A program made the translations under genes and the position numbers. Shown piece by piece: positions 1 to 6,646 of a DNA stretch of 16,253 nucleotides; position 1 is the stretch's first letter, and each line of letters begins with the position of its first letter. Under the pieces are notes generated by a model. That model saw only the letters and a program-made list of their open reading frames with translations. It had not been told where the DNA came from and ran no database searches. Origin of the DNA: Pseudomonadota bacterium (GTDB lineage: Bacteria > Pseudomonadota > Gammaproteobacteria > Steroidobacterales > GCA-2729495); contig JAUPLK010000008.1 in NCBI GenBank assembly GCA_030836925.1, positions 1-16,253 of the forward strand, in the 5' to 3' direction.

Positions 1-2474
1 GGCTGCACATGGGCCATGTGCGCAATTACACGATCGGGGACGTGATCGCGCGGCACCAGCGCATGCTCGGCAAAAACGTGCTGCAACCGATGGGCTGGGA
101 TGCCTTCGGTCTGCCGGCCGAGAACGCGGCGATGGCCAAGGGCGTGGCGCCGGCAGCCTGGACCTGGGACAACATCGCCTACATGCGCAGGCAGTTGCGC
201 GCGCTCGGTTTCGGCATCGATTGGGACCGTGAGCTCGCCACCTGCCAGCCGGAGTACTACCGCTGGAACCAGTGGCTGTTCCTCAAGCTGCTCGACAAGG
301 GCCTGGTCTATCAGAAGACCGGTACCGTGAACTGGGATCCGCTCGACCAGACCGTGCTCGCCAACGAGCAGGTTATCGACGGGCGCGGCTGGCGCACCGG
401 CGCGGTGGTCGAGAAGCGCGAGATCCCGATGTACTACATGCGCATCACGGCCTATGCCGACGAGTTGCTGGAGGCGCTGGACACGCTCGGCGACTGGCCG
501 GAGCGGGTGCGCCTGATGCAGGCCAACTGGATCGGCCGCAGCGAGGGCGTGGAGATCGCCTTCCCCTATGCGGACTCGGCGCGCGCGGCAGCCGGGAGCG
601 ACGGCGTGCTGAAGGTGTTTACCACCCGCGCCGACACCCTGCTGGGCGCCACTTACTGCGCGGTGGCCGCCGAGCATCCGCTGGCCACGGCCGCGGCGCG
701 CGACAATCCGCAACTCGCAGCCTTCATCGGGGAGTGCAAGAGCGGCAGCGTGATGGAGGCCGACATCGCCACCGCCGAGAAGCGCGGCATGCCGACCGGC
801 CTGCATGTGATCCACCCGTTGTCGGGCGCCGAGCTCGAGGTCTGGGTGGCCAACTATGTGCTGATGGGTTACGGCGAAGGTGCGGTGATGGCCGTGCCGG
901 CGCACGACGAGCGTGACTTCGAGTTTGCGGGCAAATACGGCTTGCCGATCCGTTGCGTGATCCGCTCGACGACCGGTGCCTATACCGACACTACCGCACC
1001 CTGGCAGCCGGCCTATGCCGAGCACGGCATCACGGTGAATTCCAGCGCCTTCGATGGGCTGGATTTCCAGCAGGCAGTGGATGCGATCGCCACGGCCGTG
1101 GAAAAGAAGGGCCTCGGCAAAAAGCGCGTGCAGTTCCGGCTGCGCGACTGGGGCATTTCCCGCCAGCGCTACTGGGGCACGCCGATCCCGATCATCCATT
1201 GCACGGCCTGCGGTGACGTGCCGGTGCCCGACGAGCAGTTGCCGGTGGTACTGCCCGAGGACTGCGTGCCTGACGGCAGCGGCAACCCGCTCAACAAGCG
1301 CGCCGATTTCGTCGTGTGCAGTTGCCCGAAGTGCGGGCAGCCGGCGCGGCGCGAAACCGACACCATGGACACCTTCGTGGATTCGTCCTGGTATTTCCTG
1401 CGCTTTGCCTGTGCCGACAGTGCCACGGCGATGGTCGACGAGCGCGTGCGCTACTGGCTGCCGGTCGATCAGTACATCGGTGGCATCGAGCACGCGATCC
1501 TGCACCTGCTCTATTCGCGTTTCTGGACGCGTGCGATGCGCGATCTGGGCCTGCTGCAGCTCGATGAGCCCTTCGCCCGCCTGCTTACCCAGGGCATGGT
1601 GCTCAACGGCATCTATTTCCGCAAAACCGGGGCCGGCCGGATCACCTATTTCAATCCGACCGAGGTCGAGGCGCGCACGGATGCCGCCGGCCAGCCGCTG
1701 CATGTGCTGATCGCCGACGGCGAGCCGGTGCAGACCAGCGGCATCGGCACCATGTCCAAGTCGCGCAACAACGGCGTGGATCCGCAGGCGCTGGTGGATA
1801 CGCTGGGCGCGGATACCGCGCGACTGTTCACCATGTTCACGGCGCCGCCCGAGCAGTCGCTGGAGTGGTCGGATGAGGGCGTGCAGGGCGCTTCGCGTTT
1901 TCTCAAGCGGGTCTGGAAGGCGGTGTACACGCATGCTGCCGGCGGGCCGGCCGGTCAGGTGGACGCAGCCGCGCTCAACGAAGCGCAGTGCGCGCTGCGC
2001 CGCCAGGTGCACCAGACGCTGGCCAAGGTCAGCGACGACATCGGCCGCCGGCGCACCTTCAATACCGCCATCGCGGCCGTGATGGAGCTGCTGAACAGCG
2101 TGGTGCGCGCCGAAACGGCTACTCCCACCGATCGCGCCGTGATCCAGGAAGCGCTGGAACTCTCCCTGCTCATGCTGTCGCCGATCGTGCCGCATATCTG
2201 TCACCGGCTCTGGCAGGTGCTCGGCCATAGTGGTGCGATCATCGACGAGTCATGGCCGCAGCCGGATCCGGCCGCACTGCAGGCGGCCACGGTGGAGATC
2301 GTCGTGCAGGTCAACGGCAAGCTGCGTGGACGGGTTACAGTAGCCACCGATGCCAGCGAGGCCGACGTGCGCGCGGCGGCGCTCGCCGATGAGAACGTGC
2401 AGCGTTTTGTGGCGGACAAGCCGGTGCGCAAGGCGATCGTGGTGGCCGGGAAGCTCGTGAATGTGGTGGTCTGA
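1..2474 (+). CDS. leuS: Leucyl-tRNA synthetase (5' end cut by window edge)
   Basis: Class Ia aminoacyl-tRNA synthetase that charges tRNA-Leu with leucine in the cytoplasm and hydrolyses misacylated products. The frame is open from base 3, so the gene starts upstream; 823 residues are visible and about 47 are missing compared with the ~860-residue E. coli enzyme. The HIGH motif appears as HMGH at bases 6-17, at the very edge. The CP1 editing domain follows, with its threonine-rich signature read as TTRADT (621-638) and the HDERD motif near 903-917. A zinc-binding insertion carries CxxC (about 1201-1212) and CSCPKC (about 1318-1335). The KMSKS loop reads TMSKS (1749-1763). The anticodon-binding and C-terminal domains complete the protein. 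Its last 14 bp overlap lptE. The TMSKS and TRADT deviations are unusual, but the frame is intact and the enzyme should be functional. Confidence 0.98.
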   Translation, partial: LHMGHVRNYTIGDVIARHQRMLGKNVLQPMGWDAFGLPAENAAMAKGVAPAAWTWDNIAYMRRQLRALGFGIDWDRELATCQPEYYRWNQWLFLKLLDKGLVYQKTGTVNWDPLDQTVLANEQVIDGRGWRTGAVVEKREIPMYYMRITAYADELLEALDTLGDWPERVRLMQANWIGRSEGVEIAFPYADSARAAAGSDGVLKVFTTRADTLLGATYCAVAAEHPLATAAARDNPQLAAFIGECKSGSVMEADIATAEKRGMPTGLHVIHPLSGAELEVWVANYVLMGYGEGAVMAVPAHDERDFEFAGKYGLPIRCVIRSTTGAYTDTTAPWQPAYAEHGITVNSSAFDGLDFQQAVDAIATAVEKKGLGKKRVQFRLRDWGISRQRYWGTPIPIIHCTACGDVPVPDEQLPVVLPEDCVPDGSGNPLNKRADFVVCSCPKCGQPARRETDTMDTFVDSSWYFLRFACADSATAMVDERVRYWLPVDQYIGGIEHAILHLLYSRFWTRAMRDLGLLQLDEPFARLLTQGMVLNGIYFRKTGAGRITYFNPTEVEARTDAAGQPLHVLIADGEPVQTSGIGTMSKSRNNGVDPQALVDTLGADTARLFTMFTAPPEQSLEWSDEGVQGASRFLKRVWKAVYTHAAGGPAGQVDAAALNEAQCALRRQVHQTLAKVSDDIGRRRTFNTAIAAVMELLNSVVRAETATPTDRAVIQEALELSLLMLSPIVPHICHRLWQVLGHSGAIIDESWPQPDPAALQAATVEIVVQVNGKLRGRVTVATDASEADVRAAALADENVQRFVADKPVRKAIVVAGKLVNVVV

Positions 2475-2973
2475 GAGCCGACGCAAAGCCTGGTGCCGGC
2501 ACGCGCTGCTGGCCGGCAGCCTGCTGTGGCTTTCTGCCTGCGGCTTCCAGTTCCGCACGGCGCCTGAATTCCCGGCCGACATGGCGGTCACTTACATACA
2601 GGCCGACGACCGCTACAGCCTGTTCTATCGGGAACTGGTCGGTACCCTGCGCCGGAATGACATCCAGCTCACGGCCGATCCGGCCGAGGCGCGCACAATC
2701 ATCCGCGTGCTCAACGACGAGACCGGTCGTCGCACGCTCACGGTGACTGCCCGCAACGTGCCGGCTGAATTCGAGGTCTGGTACCGGGTGACATTTTCGG
2801 TGGATGTGAACGGCAAGGAAGCTGTTCCTTCCGAAGAAATCTTCCTGACGCGCGACTATCCCTTCGACGAAACGCAGGTGCTCGGCAAGAGCAACGAAGA
2901 GCAGCTCATCATGCAGGCGATCGCCCGCGACATGGTCGGGCTCCTGAGTCGCCGTCTGGCCGCCATCGACTAG
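2461..2973 (+). CDS. lptE: LPS-assembly lipoprotein LptE
   Basis: Outer-membrane lipoprotein that plugs the LptD barrel and helps insert LPS in the outer leaflet. The 170-residue product begins with a basic stretch (SRRK) and a hydrophobic core. A lipobox Leu-Ser-Ala-Cys follows, with lipidated Cys27, and then GFQFR, the usual start of mature LptE. The rest has the alternating polar/hydrophobic pattern expected of the family. The ATG lies inside the end of leuS (14-bp overlap, different frame). No strong ribosome site is visible, so translational coupling to leuS is likely. leuS-lptE is a conserved pair in Gammaproteobacteria, which supports the call since LptE sequences diverge strongly. holA, which normally follows, is displaced by about 3.7 kb. 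Confidence 0.93.
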   Translation: MWWSESRRKAWCRHALLAGSLLWLSACGFQFRTAPEFPADMAVTYIQADDRYSLFYRELVGTLRRNDIQLTADPAEARTIIRVLNDETGRRTLTVTARNVPAEFEVWYRVTFSVDVNGKEAVPSEEIFLTRDYPFDETQVLGKSNEEQLIMQAIARDMVGLLSRRLAAID

Positions 2974-2994
2974 AGCTGGCCGGTCATTCCGCGC

Positions 2995-3699
2995 ATGGCC
3001 CGCGCCAGTCTTCGTTTCCGGATCCTGCGTTTCCTGCTGCTCGCCGCTGCGGGCATCGTCTTGCTGACCCTGCTGCTGGTCTTGCCGCTGCGCTGGCTGC
3101 CGCCGCTCACCAGCAGCTTCATGCTGCAGAACTGGGTCGGGCAGGCCAGCCTGTCCGCGCGCATACGCTACGACTGGGAGCCGCGCACGAAGATCAGCCG
3201 GCGCGCGGCGCTGGCGGTGATGGCTGCCGAGGACCAGAAATTCCTCGATCATTCAGGCTTTGATTTCGAGTCCATCCGCAAGGCCTGGCAGCGCAACGCG
3301 CGCAGCAACAAGGTGCGTGGGGCCTCGACGATCAGTCAGCAGGTCGCCAAGAACCTGTGGCTGTGGCCCGGCCGCAGCTGGCTGCGCAAGGGTCTGGAGG
3401 CCTGGCTAACGCTGTGGCTGGAAATTTGCTGGCCAAAGGAGCGCATCCTCGAGATCTATCTCAACACCGCGCAGTTCGGGCCGCATGTGTTCGGCGTGGA
3501 GGCCGCCTCCCGGCAGTATTTCAACAAGCCGGCCGCGCGCCTCAACGAGCTGGAAGCGGCGCTGCTGGCAGCCGTACTGCCGAATCCGCAGCGCTTCAGC
3601 GTGCGCAATCCCTCACGGCATGTGCGCGCCCGCCAGGAATGGATCCGCGTGCAGGCCCGTCGCCTCGGCGATGATCTCCCGGCGGCGCGCTGGCAATGA
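2995..3699 (+). CDS. mtgA: Monofunctional biosynthetic peptidoglycan transglycosylase
   Basis: Family GT51 glycosyltransferase that polymerises lipid II into glycan strands at the periplasmic face of the inner membrane, without a transpeptidase domain. The 234-residue length fits MtgA. One N-terminal membrane anchor spans about residues 9-34. The GT51 motifs are all present: EDQKF with catalytic Glu79 and His86/Gly88/Asp90 (79-90), GASTISQQVAKN (109-120), RKxxE (131-135) and KERILEIYLN (148-157). There is no penicillin-binding domain. It starts 21 bp after lptE with only a weak ribosome site and is probably read through from leuS-lptE. It ends 13 bp from the convergent hisI. In the gammaproteobacteria I know, mtgA is not usually in the leuS-holA cluster. 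Confidence 0.97.
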   Translation: MARASLRFRILRFLLLAAAGIVLLTLLLVLPLRWLPPLTSSFMLQNWVGQASLSARIRYDWEPRTKISRRAALAVMAAEDQKFLDHSGFDFESIRKAWQRNARSNKVRGASTISQQVAKNLWLWPGRSWLRKGLEAWLTLWLEICWPKERILEIYLNTAQFGPHVFGVEAASRQYFNKPAARLNELEAALLAAVLPNPQRFSVRNPSRHVRARQEWIRVQARRLGDDLPAARWQ

Positions 3700-3707
3700 C
3701 GCCAGCG
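3688..3707. terminator. Stem-loop between convergent mtgA and hisI
   Basis: A perfect 7-bp inverted repeat, CGCTGGC at 3688-3694 and GCCAGCG at 3701-3707, has a 6-nt loop that contains the mtgA stop codon. The stem can extend by a G-U and a C-G pair on the outside. It sits exactly where transcripts of the two convergent genes meet, so it could end transcription from both sides. There is no U-run on either strand, so it is not a classic intrinsic terminator. It may instead act with Rho or protect 3' ends. Confidence 0.4.
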
Positions 3708-3712
3708 TGGGC

Positions 3713-4201
3713 TCAGAGCTTGGTGGGATTGGGCTGGCCGGGGTAGACGAGTTCCGGGTCGAAGACCTTTTCGGTCATGGTGAATTCCAGCGGCAGGGGG
3801 GTGCCATCACCCGCACCTTTGCCTATCGCCGGGATGCGCCGGTAAAAGCAGCTGCGATAGCCGACATGACAGCTCGCCCCGCCGGCCACATCGACGCGCA
3901 GCCAGATGCAGTCCTGATCGTCGTCCACCAGCAGTTCGCGCACCTTCTGCACCAGTCCGCTGGTCGCGCCCTTGTGCCACAGCACCTGGCGGCTGCGGCT
4001 CCAGTAGTGGGCTTCGCCGGTGTCGATGGTGCGGCGGAGCGCCTCGGCATTCATGTAGCCGACCATCAGCAGCTCGCCGCTGGTGTAATCGGTGGTGACG
4101 GCGGTGATCAGACCCTGCGGGTCGAACTTGGGGGCCAGTTCTTGGCCTTCCTCGACCTGTTCGATGGTCTTGCGCGGGGCGAAGGGTGCTGCCGGATTCA
4201 T
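3713..4201 (-). CDS. hisI: Phosphoribosyl-AMP cyclohydrolase
   Basis: Catalyses the third step of histidine biosynthesis, hydrolytic opening of the purine ring of phosphoribosyl-AMP, in the cytoplasm. The 162-residue protein has the metal-binding core: an aspartate cluster DDDQDC at residues 93-98, and ASCHVGYRSCFYR at 109-121. The Mg2+ and Zn2+ ligands are inferred to be the Asp93/95/97 group and Cys98, Cys111 and Cys118. There is no HisE pyrophosphohydrolase domain, unlike the fused HisIE of enteric bacteria, and no other his gene lies nearby. The C-terminal tail (KVFDPELVY and beyond) is typical of stand-alone HisI that I associate with Alphaproteobacteria. The ATG is supported by AAGGA 7 nt upstream. 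The gene is alone on the - strand in a + strand run and has its own likely promoter facing cysS. Confidence 0.96.
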   Translation of the reverse strand: MNPAAPFAPRKTIEQVEEGQELAPKFDPQGLITAVTTDYTSGELLMVGYMNAEALRRTIDTGEAHYWSRSRQVLWHKGATSGLVQKVRELLVDDDQDCIWLRVDVAGGASCHVGYRSCFYRRIPAIGKGAGDGTPLPLEFTMTEKVFDPELVYPGQPNPTKL

Positions 4202-4208
4202 CGCATAT

Positions 4209-4213
4209 TCCTT
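4209..4213 (-). promoter_or_regulatory. Ribosome binding site of hisI
   Basis: On the - strand AAGGA stands 7 nt before the ATG at 4201. It is one of the better Shine-Dalgarno sites in the window and fixes the hisI start. Confidence 0.7.
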
Positions 4214-4244
4214 TGGGCCAACGATCCTGCGGGCAGGACCGGCT

Positions 4245-4253
4245 TGGTATTAT
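4245..4253 (+). promoter_or_regulatory. cysS promoter, extended -10 (TGGTATTAT)
   Basis: An extended -10 of the form TGn-TATTAT predicts a start near 4260, about 20 nt before the cysS ATG. The region 17 bp upstream (4225-4230, TCCTGC) is a poor -35, which an extended -10 can offset. It overlaps the hisI -10 on the other strand, giving a shared-core bidirectional promoter. Confidence 0.5.
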
Positions 4254-4254
4254 A
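4249..4254 (-). promoter_or_regulatory. hisI promoter -10 element (TATAAT)
   Basis: The - strand reads an exact TATAAT consensus, which would start a transcript near 4242 and give a 5' leader of about 40 nt for hisI. At 16-18 bp spacing I see no good -35 hexamer. The element shares five bases with the oppositely directed -10 of cysS. Confidence 0.5.
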
Positions 4255-4279
4255 GCCAGCCTTCCGGACGGTCCTGCCC

Positions 4280-5656
4280 ATGACTCTCAGCCTGTACAAC
4301 ACGCGTACGCGTCAGAAAGAGCCGTTTGCCCCGCTGCAGCCGGGGCGGGTGACGATGTATGTCTGCGGGCCGACGGTTTACAGCTTTCCGCACATCGGCA
4401 ACGCCCGGCCGGCAGTGGTCTTCGACGTGCTGGCCCGCCTGCTGCGGACGCGCTACCAGCTGGTGTACGCGCGCAACATCACCGACATCGATGACAAGAT
4501 CAACCGGGCCGCGGCTGCCGAGGGTGTGCCCATCGGCGAGATCGCCGCCCGCTATGCCCACGCCTACCACGCCGACATGCGCGCGCTCGGCGTACTGGCG
4601 CCGGATATCGAGCCGCGGGCCACGGAGCACCTGGCCGGCATCATGCGCATGATCGGCGGACTGATCGACAGCGGCCATGCCTATGTCGCAGATGGTCACG
4701 TGCTGTTCCGGGTCAGCTCTTTTGCAGACTACGGTGCCCTGTCGCGGCGCGACCAGCGTGAATTGCTGGCCGGTGCGCGGGTCGAGGTGGCGCCCTACAA
4801 GGAAGGTGCCGGCGATTTCGTGCTATGGAAGCCCTCCACGCCGGAGCTGCCCGGCTGGGACAGCCCCTGGGGACGCGGCCGGCCTGGCTGGCACATCGAG
4901 TGCTCGGCGATGGTTGCCGAGCACCTCGGCCCCACCATCGACATCCACGGCGGCGGCAACGACCTGATCTTCCCGCATCACGAGAACGAGATCGCGCAGA
5001 GCACCTGTGCCAACCGCGGCGCGCTGTTTGCCCGCTACTGGCTGCATAACGGCTTCGTGAATGTGGACCACACCAAGATGTCGAAGTCGCTGGGCAATGT
5101 GCTGCTGGTGCGCCACTTGCTCGAGCAGGCGCCCGGCGAGGCGATCCGGCTGGCGCTGCTCGCCGCGCACTACCGGCAGCCCCTGGACTGGACCAGCGAG
5201 GTGTTGCCCGAAGCGCGGCGCAAGCTCGACCGCCTCTACGGCGCGCTGCGCGATGTGGAAGGCTGGCAGGCGCTGGAAGCCGCGCCGGATCCGGAGTTCA
5301 TCGCCGCACTCGACGATGACCTGAACACGCCGCAGGCGCTCGCCGTGCTCTTCAACCTGGCGCGCGATGTCAACCGCAGCAGCGATCCGGCCGAGCGTGC
5401 TGCGCTGGCGGCGTGCCTGCGCGCGAGCGCCGCGCTGCTCGGCCTGCTCGGCGCCGATCCCGATGCCTGGTTCATGACCGAGACCAGTGACGGTCTGTCG
5501 GCCGAGCAGGTCGAGACCCTGCTCGCCGAACGGCGGGCGGCGCGCACCAGTCGCGATTTCAAGCGTGCGGACCAGATCCGTGACCAGCTGCTTGAAGCCG
5601 GCATCCTGATCGAGGACAGCGCCGAGGGCACTCGCTGGCGCCGGAGTGCCGGATGA
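4280..5656 (+). CDS. cysS: Cysteinyl-tRNA synthetase
   Basis: Class Ia synthetase that charges tRNA-Cys with cysteine in the cytoplasm. The 458-residue length matches E. coli CysRS (461). Visible hallmarks are the HIGH motif as HIGN (38-41), KMSKS (266-270), and the zinc site that discriminates cysteine from serine: Cys29, Cys208 (in WHIECS), His233 and Glu237, nearly at E. coli numbering. The C-terminal helical tRNA-binding part ends in RADQIRDQL, as usual. The ATG sits directly after the right arm of the inverted repeat, and the Shine-Dalgarno is weak. The gene heads a + strand unit and shares ATGA with sufE, which suggests coupled translation. All catalytic motifs are intact. Confidence 0.98.
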   Translation: MTLSLYNTRTRQKEPFAPLQPGRVTMYVCGPTVYSFPHIGNARPAVVFDVLARLLRTRYQLVYARNITDIDDKINRAAAAEGVPIGEIAARYAHAYHADMRALGVLAPDIEPRATEHLAGIMRMIGGLIDSGHAYVADGHVLFRVSSFADYGALSRRDQRELLAGARVEVAPYKEGAGDFVLWKPSTPELPGWDSPWGRGRPGWHIECSAMVAEHLGPTIDIHGGGNDLIFPHHENEIAQSTCANRGALFARYWLHNGFVNVDHTKMSKSLGNVLLVRHLLEQAPGEAIRLALLAAHYRQPLDWTSEVLPEARRKLDRLYGALRDVEGWQALEAAPDPEFIAALDDDLNTPQALAVLFNLARDVNRSSDPAERAALAACLRASAALLGLLGADPDAWFMTETSDGLSAEQVETLLAERRAARTSRDFKRADQIRDQLLEAGILIEDSAEGTRWRRSAG

Positions 5657-6087
5657 ACGCGCCCGTGCAGCAGTCGATCGCGGAAGCCCAGCAGGAGCTG
5701 ATCGGCGATTTTGCGCTGTTCGACAACTGGGTGGACCGCTACCAGTACATCATCGACATGGGCCGCAAGCTGCCGCCCTTTCCCGAGGCCGAGAAGACCG
5801 AGGCCCGCAAGATCCAGGGCTGCCAGTCGCAGGTCTGGCTGCTGACGCATGCCGAGGGCGATCGCCTGAGCTTCCAGGCCGTCAGCGATTCGGCCATCGT
5901 CTCGGGACTGATTGCGATCCTGATGCGCATCTATGACGGCCGGCGTGCGCAGGAGATCCTCGCTACGCCACCGGACTTCATCGGCGCGATCGGCCTGGAC
6001 CAGCACCTGAGTCCGACGCGCAGCAATGGCCTGCATTCGATGATCGGCGCCATCCGCCGCGCTGCAGCTGCATGTGTGGCGAGCTGA
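5653..6087 (+). CDS. sufE: SufE-family sulfur acceptor for Fe-S cluster assembly
   Basis: Small cytoplasmic protein that takes persulfide sulfur from a cysteine desulfurase (SufS or CsdA) and passes it on for iron-sulfur cluster assembly. The 144-residue product shows the family signature: the start FxxxxxxxxRYQYIIDMG, then KIQGCQSQVW with the sulfur-accepting Cys57, then the VSDSAIVSGLIAIL helix and the LSPTRSNGLHSMI tail. It starts within the stop of cysS (ATGA) behind a GGAG at 5643-5646, six bases upstream. No desulfurase or suf scaffold gene is in view, so the partner must be elsewhere. CsdE is an alternative name for the same fold, and sequence alone does not decide. Confidence 0.95.
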   Translation: MNAPVQQSIAEAQQELIGDFALFDNWVDRYQYIIDMGRKLPPFPEAEKTEARKIQGCQSQVWLLTHAEGDRLSFQAVSDSAIVSGLIAILMRIYDGRRAQEILATPPDFIGAIGLDQHLSPTRSNGLHSMIGAIRRAAAACVAS

Positions 6088-6365
6088 AGGCCCGGCCCGG
6101 CCTGTCGACGCGGGCTGCGCTCAAGCTGATTCGTGGCTACCAGTTGATCCTGTCCCCGTGGCTGGGCCCGCGCTGCCGTTACTTTCCGACCTGCTCAAGT
6201 TATACCGCCGAGGCCATCGGGCGCTTCGGGCTGTTGCGCGGCAGCTGGCTCGGCTTGCGGCGTATCGGTCGCTGCCATCCCTGGGCAGAAGGCGGTCCGG
6301 ATGCGGTGCCGGAGACTTATGTCGCCTGGGGTCGTGCGCAGGAGCCGCGCACCCCTGTGCTATAG
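6072..6365 (+). CDS. yidD: YidD membrane protein insertion efficiency factor
   Basis: Small peripheral protein of the inner membrane that assists YidC-dependent insertion of membrane proteins. The 97-residue product carries the whole family core: LIRGYQLILSPWLG, then CRYFPTCSSYTAEAI, then GRCHPWAEGGPDAVP. The three conserved cysteines Cys35, Cys41 and Cys69 are present. The ATG overlaps the end of sufE by 16 bp, with no clear ribosome site, so it probably depends on sufE translation; no other ATG or GTG lies between it and the conserved core. yidD normally sits in the rpmH-rnpA-yidD-yidC cluster, so its place here is unusual. Confidence 0.94.
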   Translation: MCGELKARPGLSTRAALKLIRGYQLILSPWLGPRCRYFPTCSSYTAEAIGRFGLLRGSWLGLRRIGRCHPWAEGGPDAVPETYVAWGRAQEPRTPVL

Positions 6366-6366
6366 T
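6361..6366 (+). promoter_or_regulatory. Possible -10 element before the Trm112-like gene
   Basis: TATAGT overlaps the yidD stop codon and lies 13 nt before the next ATG. No -35 is recognisable and the leader would be only about 7 nt, so this is a weak candidate for a secondary promoter. Confidence 0.2.
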
Positions 6367-6379
6367 TTTGGCGCACCGA

Positions 6380-6637
6380 ATGGACAAAAAACTTCTAGAC
6401 ATCGTCTGCTGCCCGCTCACCAGGTTGCCCCTGCAGTTGCTGGACGGAACACGTCTTGCGCGCCTCAATTCGGCGATCGAGGCCGGTGGTGTCCTTGCCC
6501 GCTCGGAGAGCCCGGTCGGCGAGAAACTCATTGAAGCGCTGGTCACTCGCGACGGGCGGCTGGTGTATCCGGTCCGCGCGGGCATCCCGATCCTGCTTGA
6601 AGAGGAGTCGATCGACTGGAAACAGCTCGGCGAGTGA
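6380..6637 (+). CDS. Trm112-like (UPF0434/YcaR-type) small protein
   Basis: An 85-residue protein of the Trm112-like family. In eukaryotes and archaea, Trm112 is a zinc-binding activator of methyltransferases; the bacterial role is unclear. The start (MDKKLLDIVCCP) and the end (LVYPVRAGIPILLEEE) match the family. About 25 extra residues separate them compared with the ~60-residue E. coli YcaR. Only the adjacent Cys10-Cys11 remain: the second cysteine of the CPxC turn and the distal pair are absent, so the usual zinc site cannot form. The frame is open back to 6074, but those codons lie over yidD in another frame, and the family alignment starts at the 6380 ATG. No strong ribosome site is seen. 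It lies between yidD and holA, 9 bp before the latter. Confidence 0.88.
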   Translation: MDKKLLDIVCCPLTRLPLQLLDGTRLARLNSAIEAGGVLARSESPVGEKLIEALVTRDGRLVYPVRAGIPILLEEESIDWKQLGE

Positions 6638-6646
6638 CGGTAGTGC

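Larger units (their letters stand above)
4231..4279. repeat. Perfect 10-bp inverted repeat around the hisI/cysS promoters
   Basis: GGGCAGGACC at 4231-4240 and its exact reverse complement GGTCCTGCCC at 4270-4279 are separated by 29 bp. The centre (about 4255) falls on the shared -10 region. The right arm ends at the base before the cysS ATG. A second small palindrome, TCCTGC-GG-GCAGGA (4225-4238), overlaps the left arm, so the TCCTGC core occurs three times counting orientation. Each arm lies near the -35 zone of one promoter and in the leader of the other. This suits a regulator operator, but no regulator is identified. Confidence 0.5.

Noticed and set aside
2335..3252. 305-codon - strand frame across the ends of leuS, lptE and mtgA
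   Set aside because: It covers three well-supported genes on the other strand and has no recognisable domain.
3485..4255. 256-codon + strand frame opposite hisI
   Set aside because: hisI on the - strand has its full metal-binding motifs and a ribosome site; this frame has neither domain nor start signal.
6074..6379. Upstream extension of the Trm112-like frame, which would give a 187-residue protein
   Set aside because: The extension lies over yidD in another frame and the family alignment begins at the ATG at 6380.
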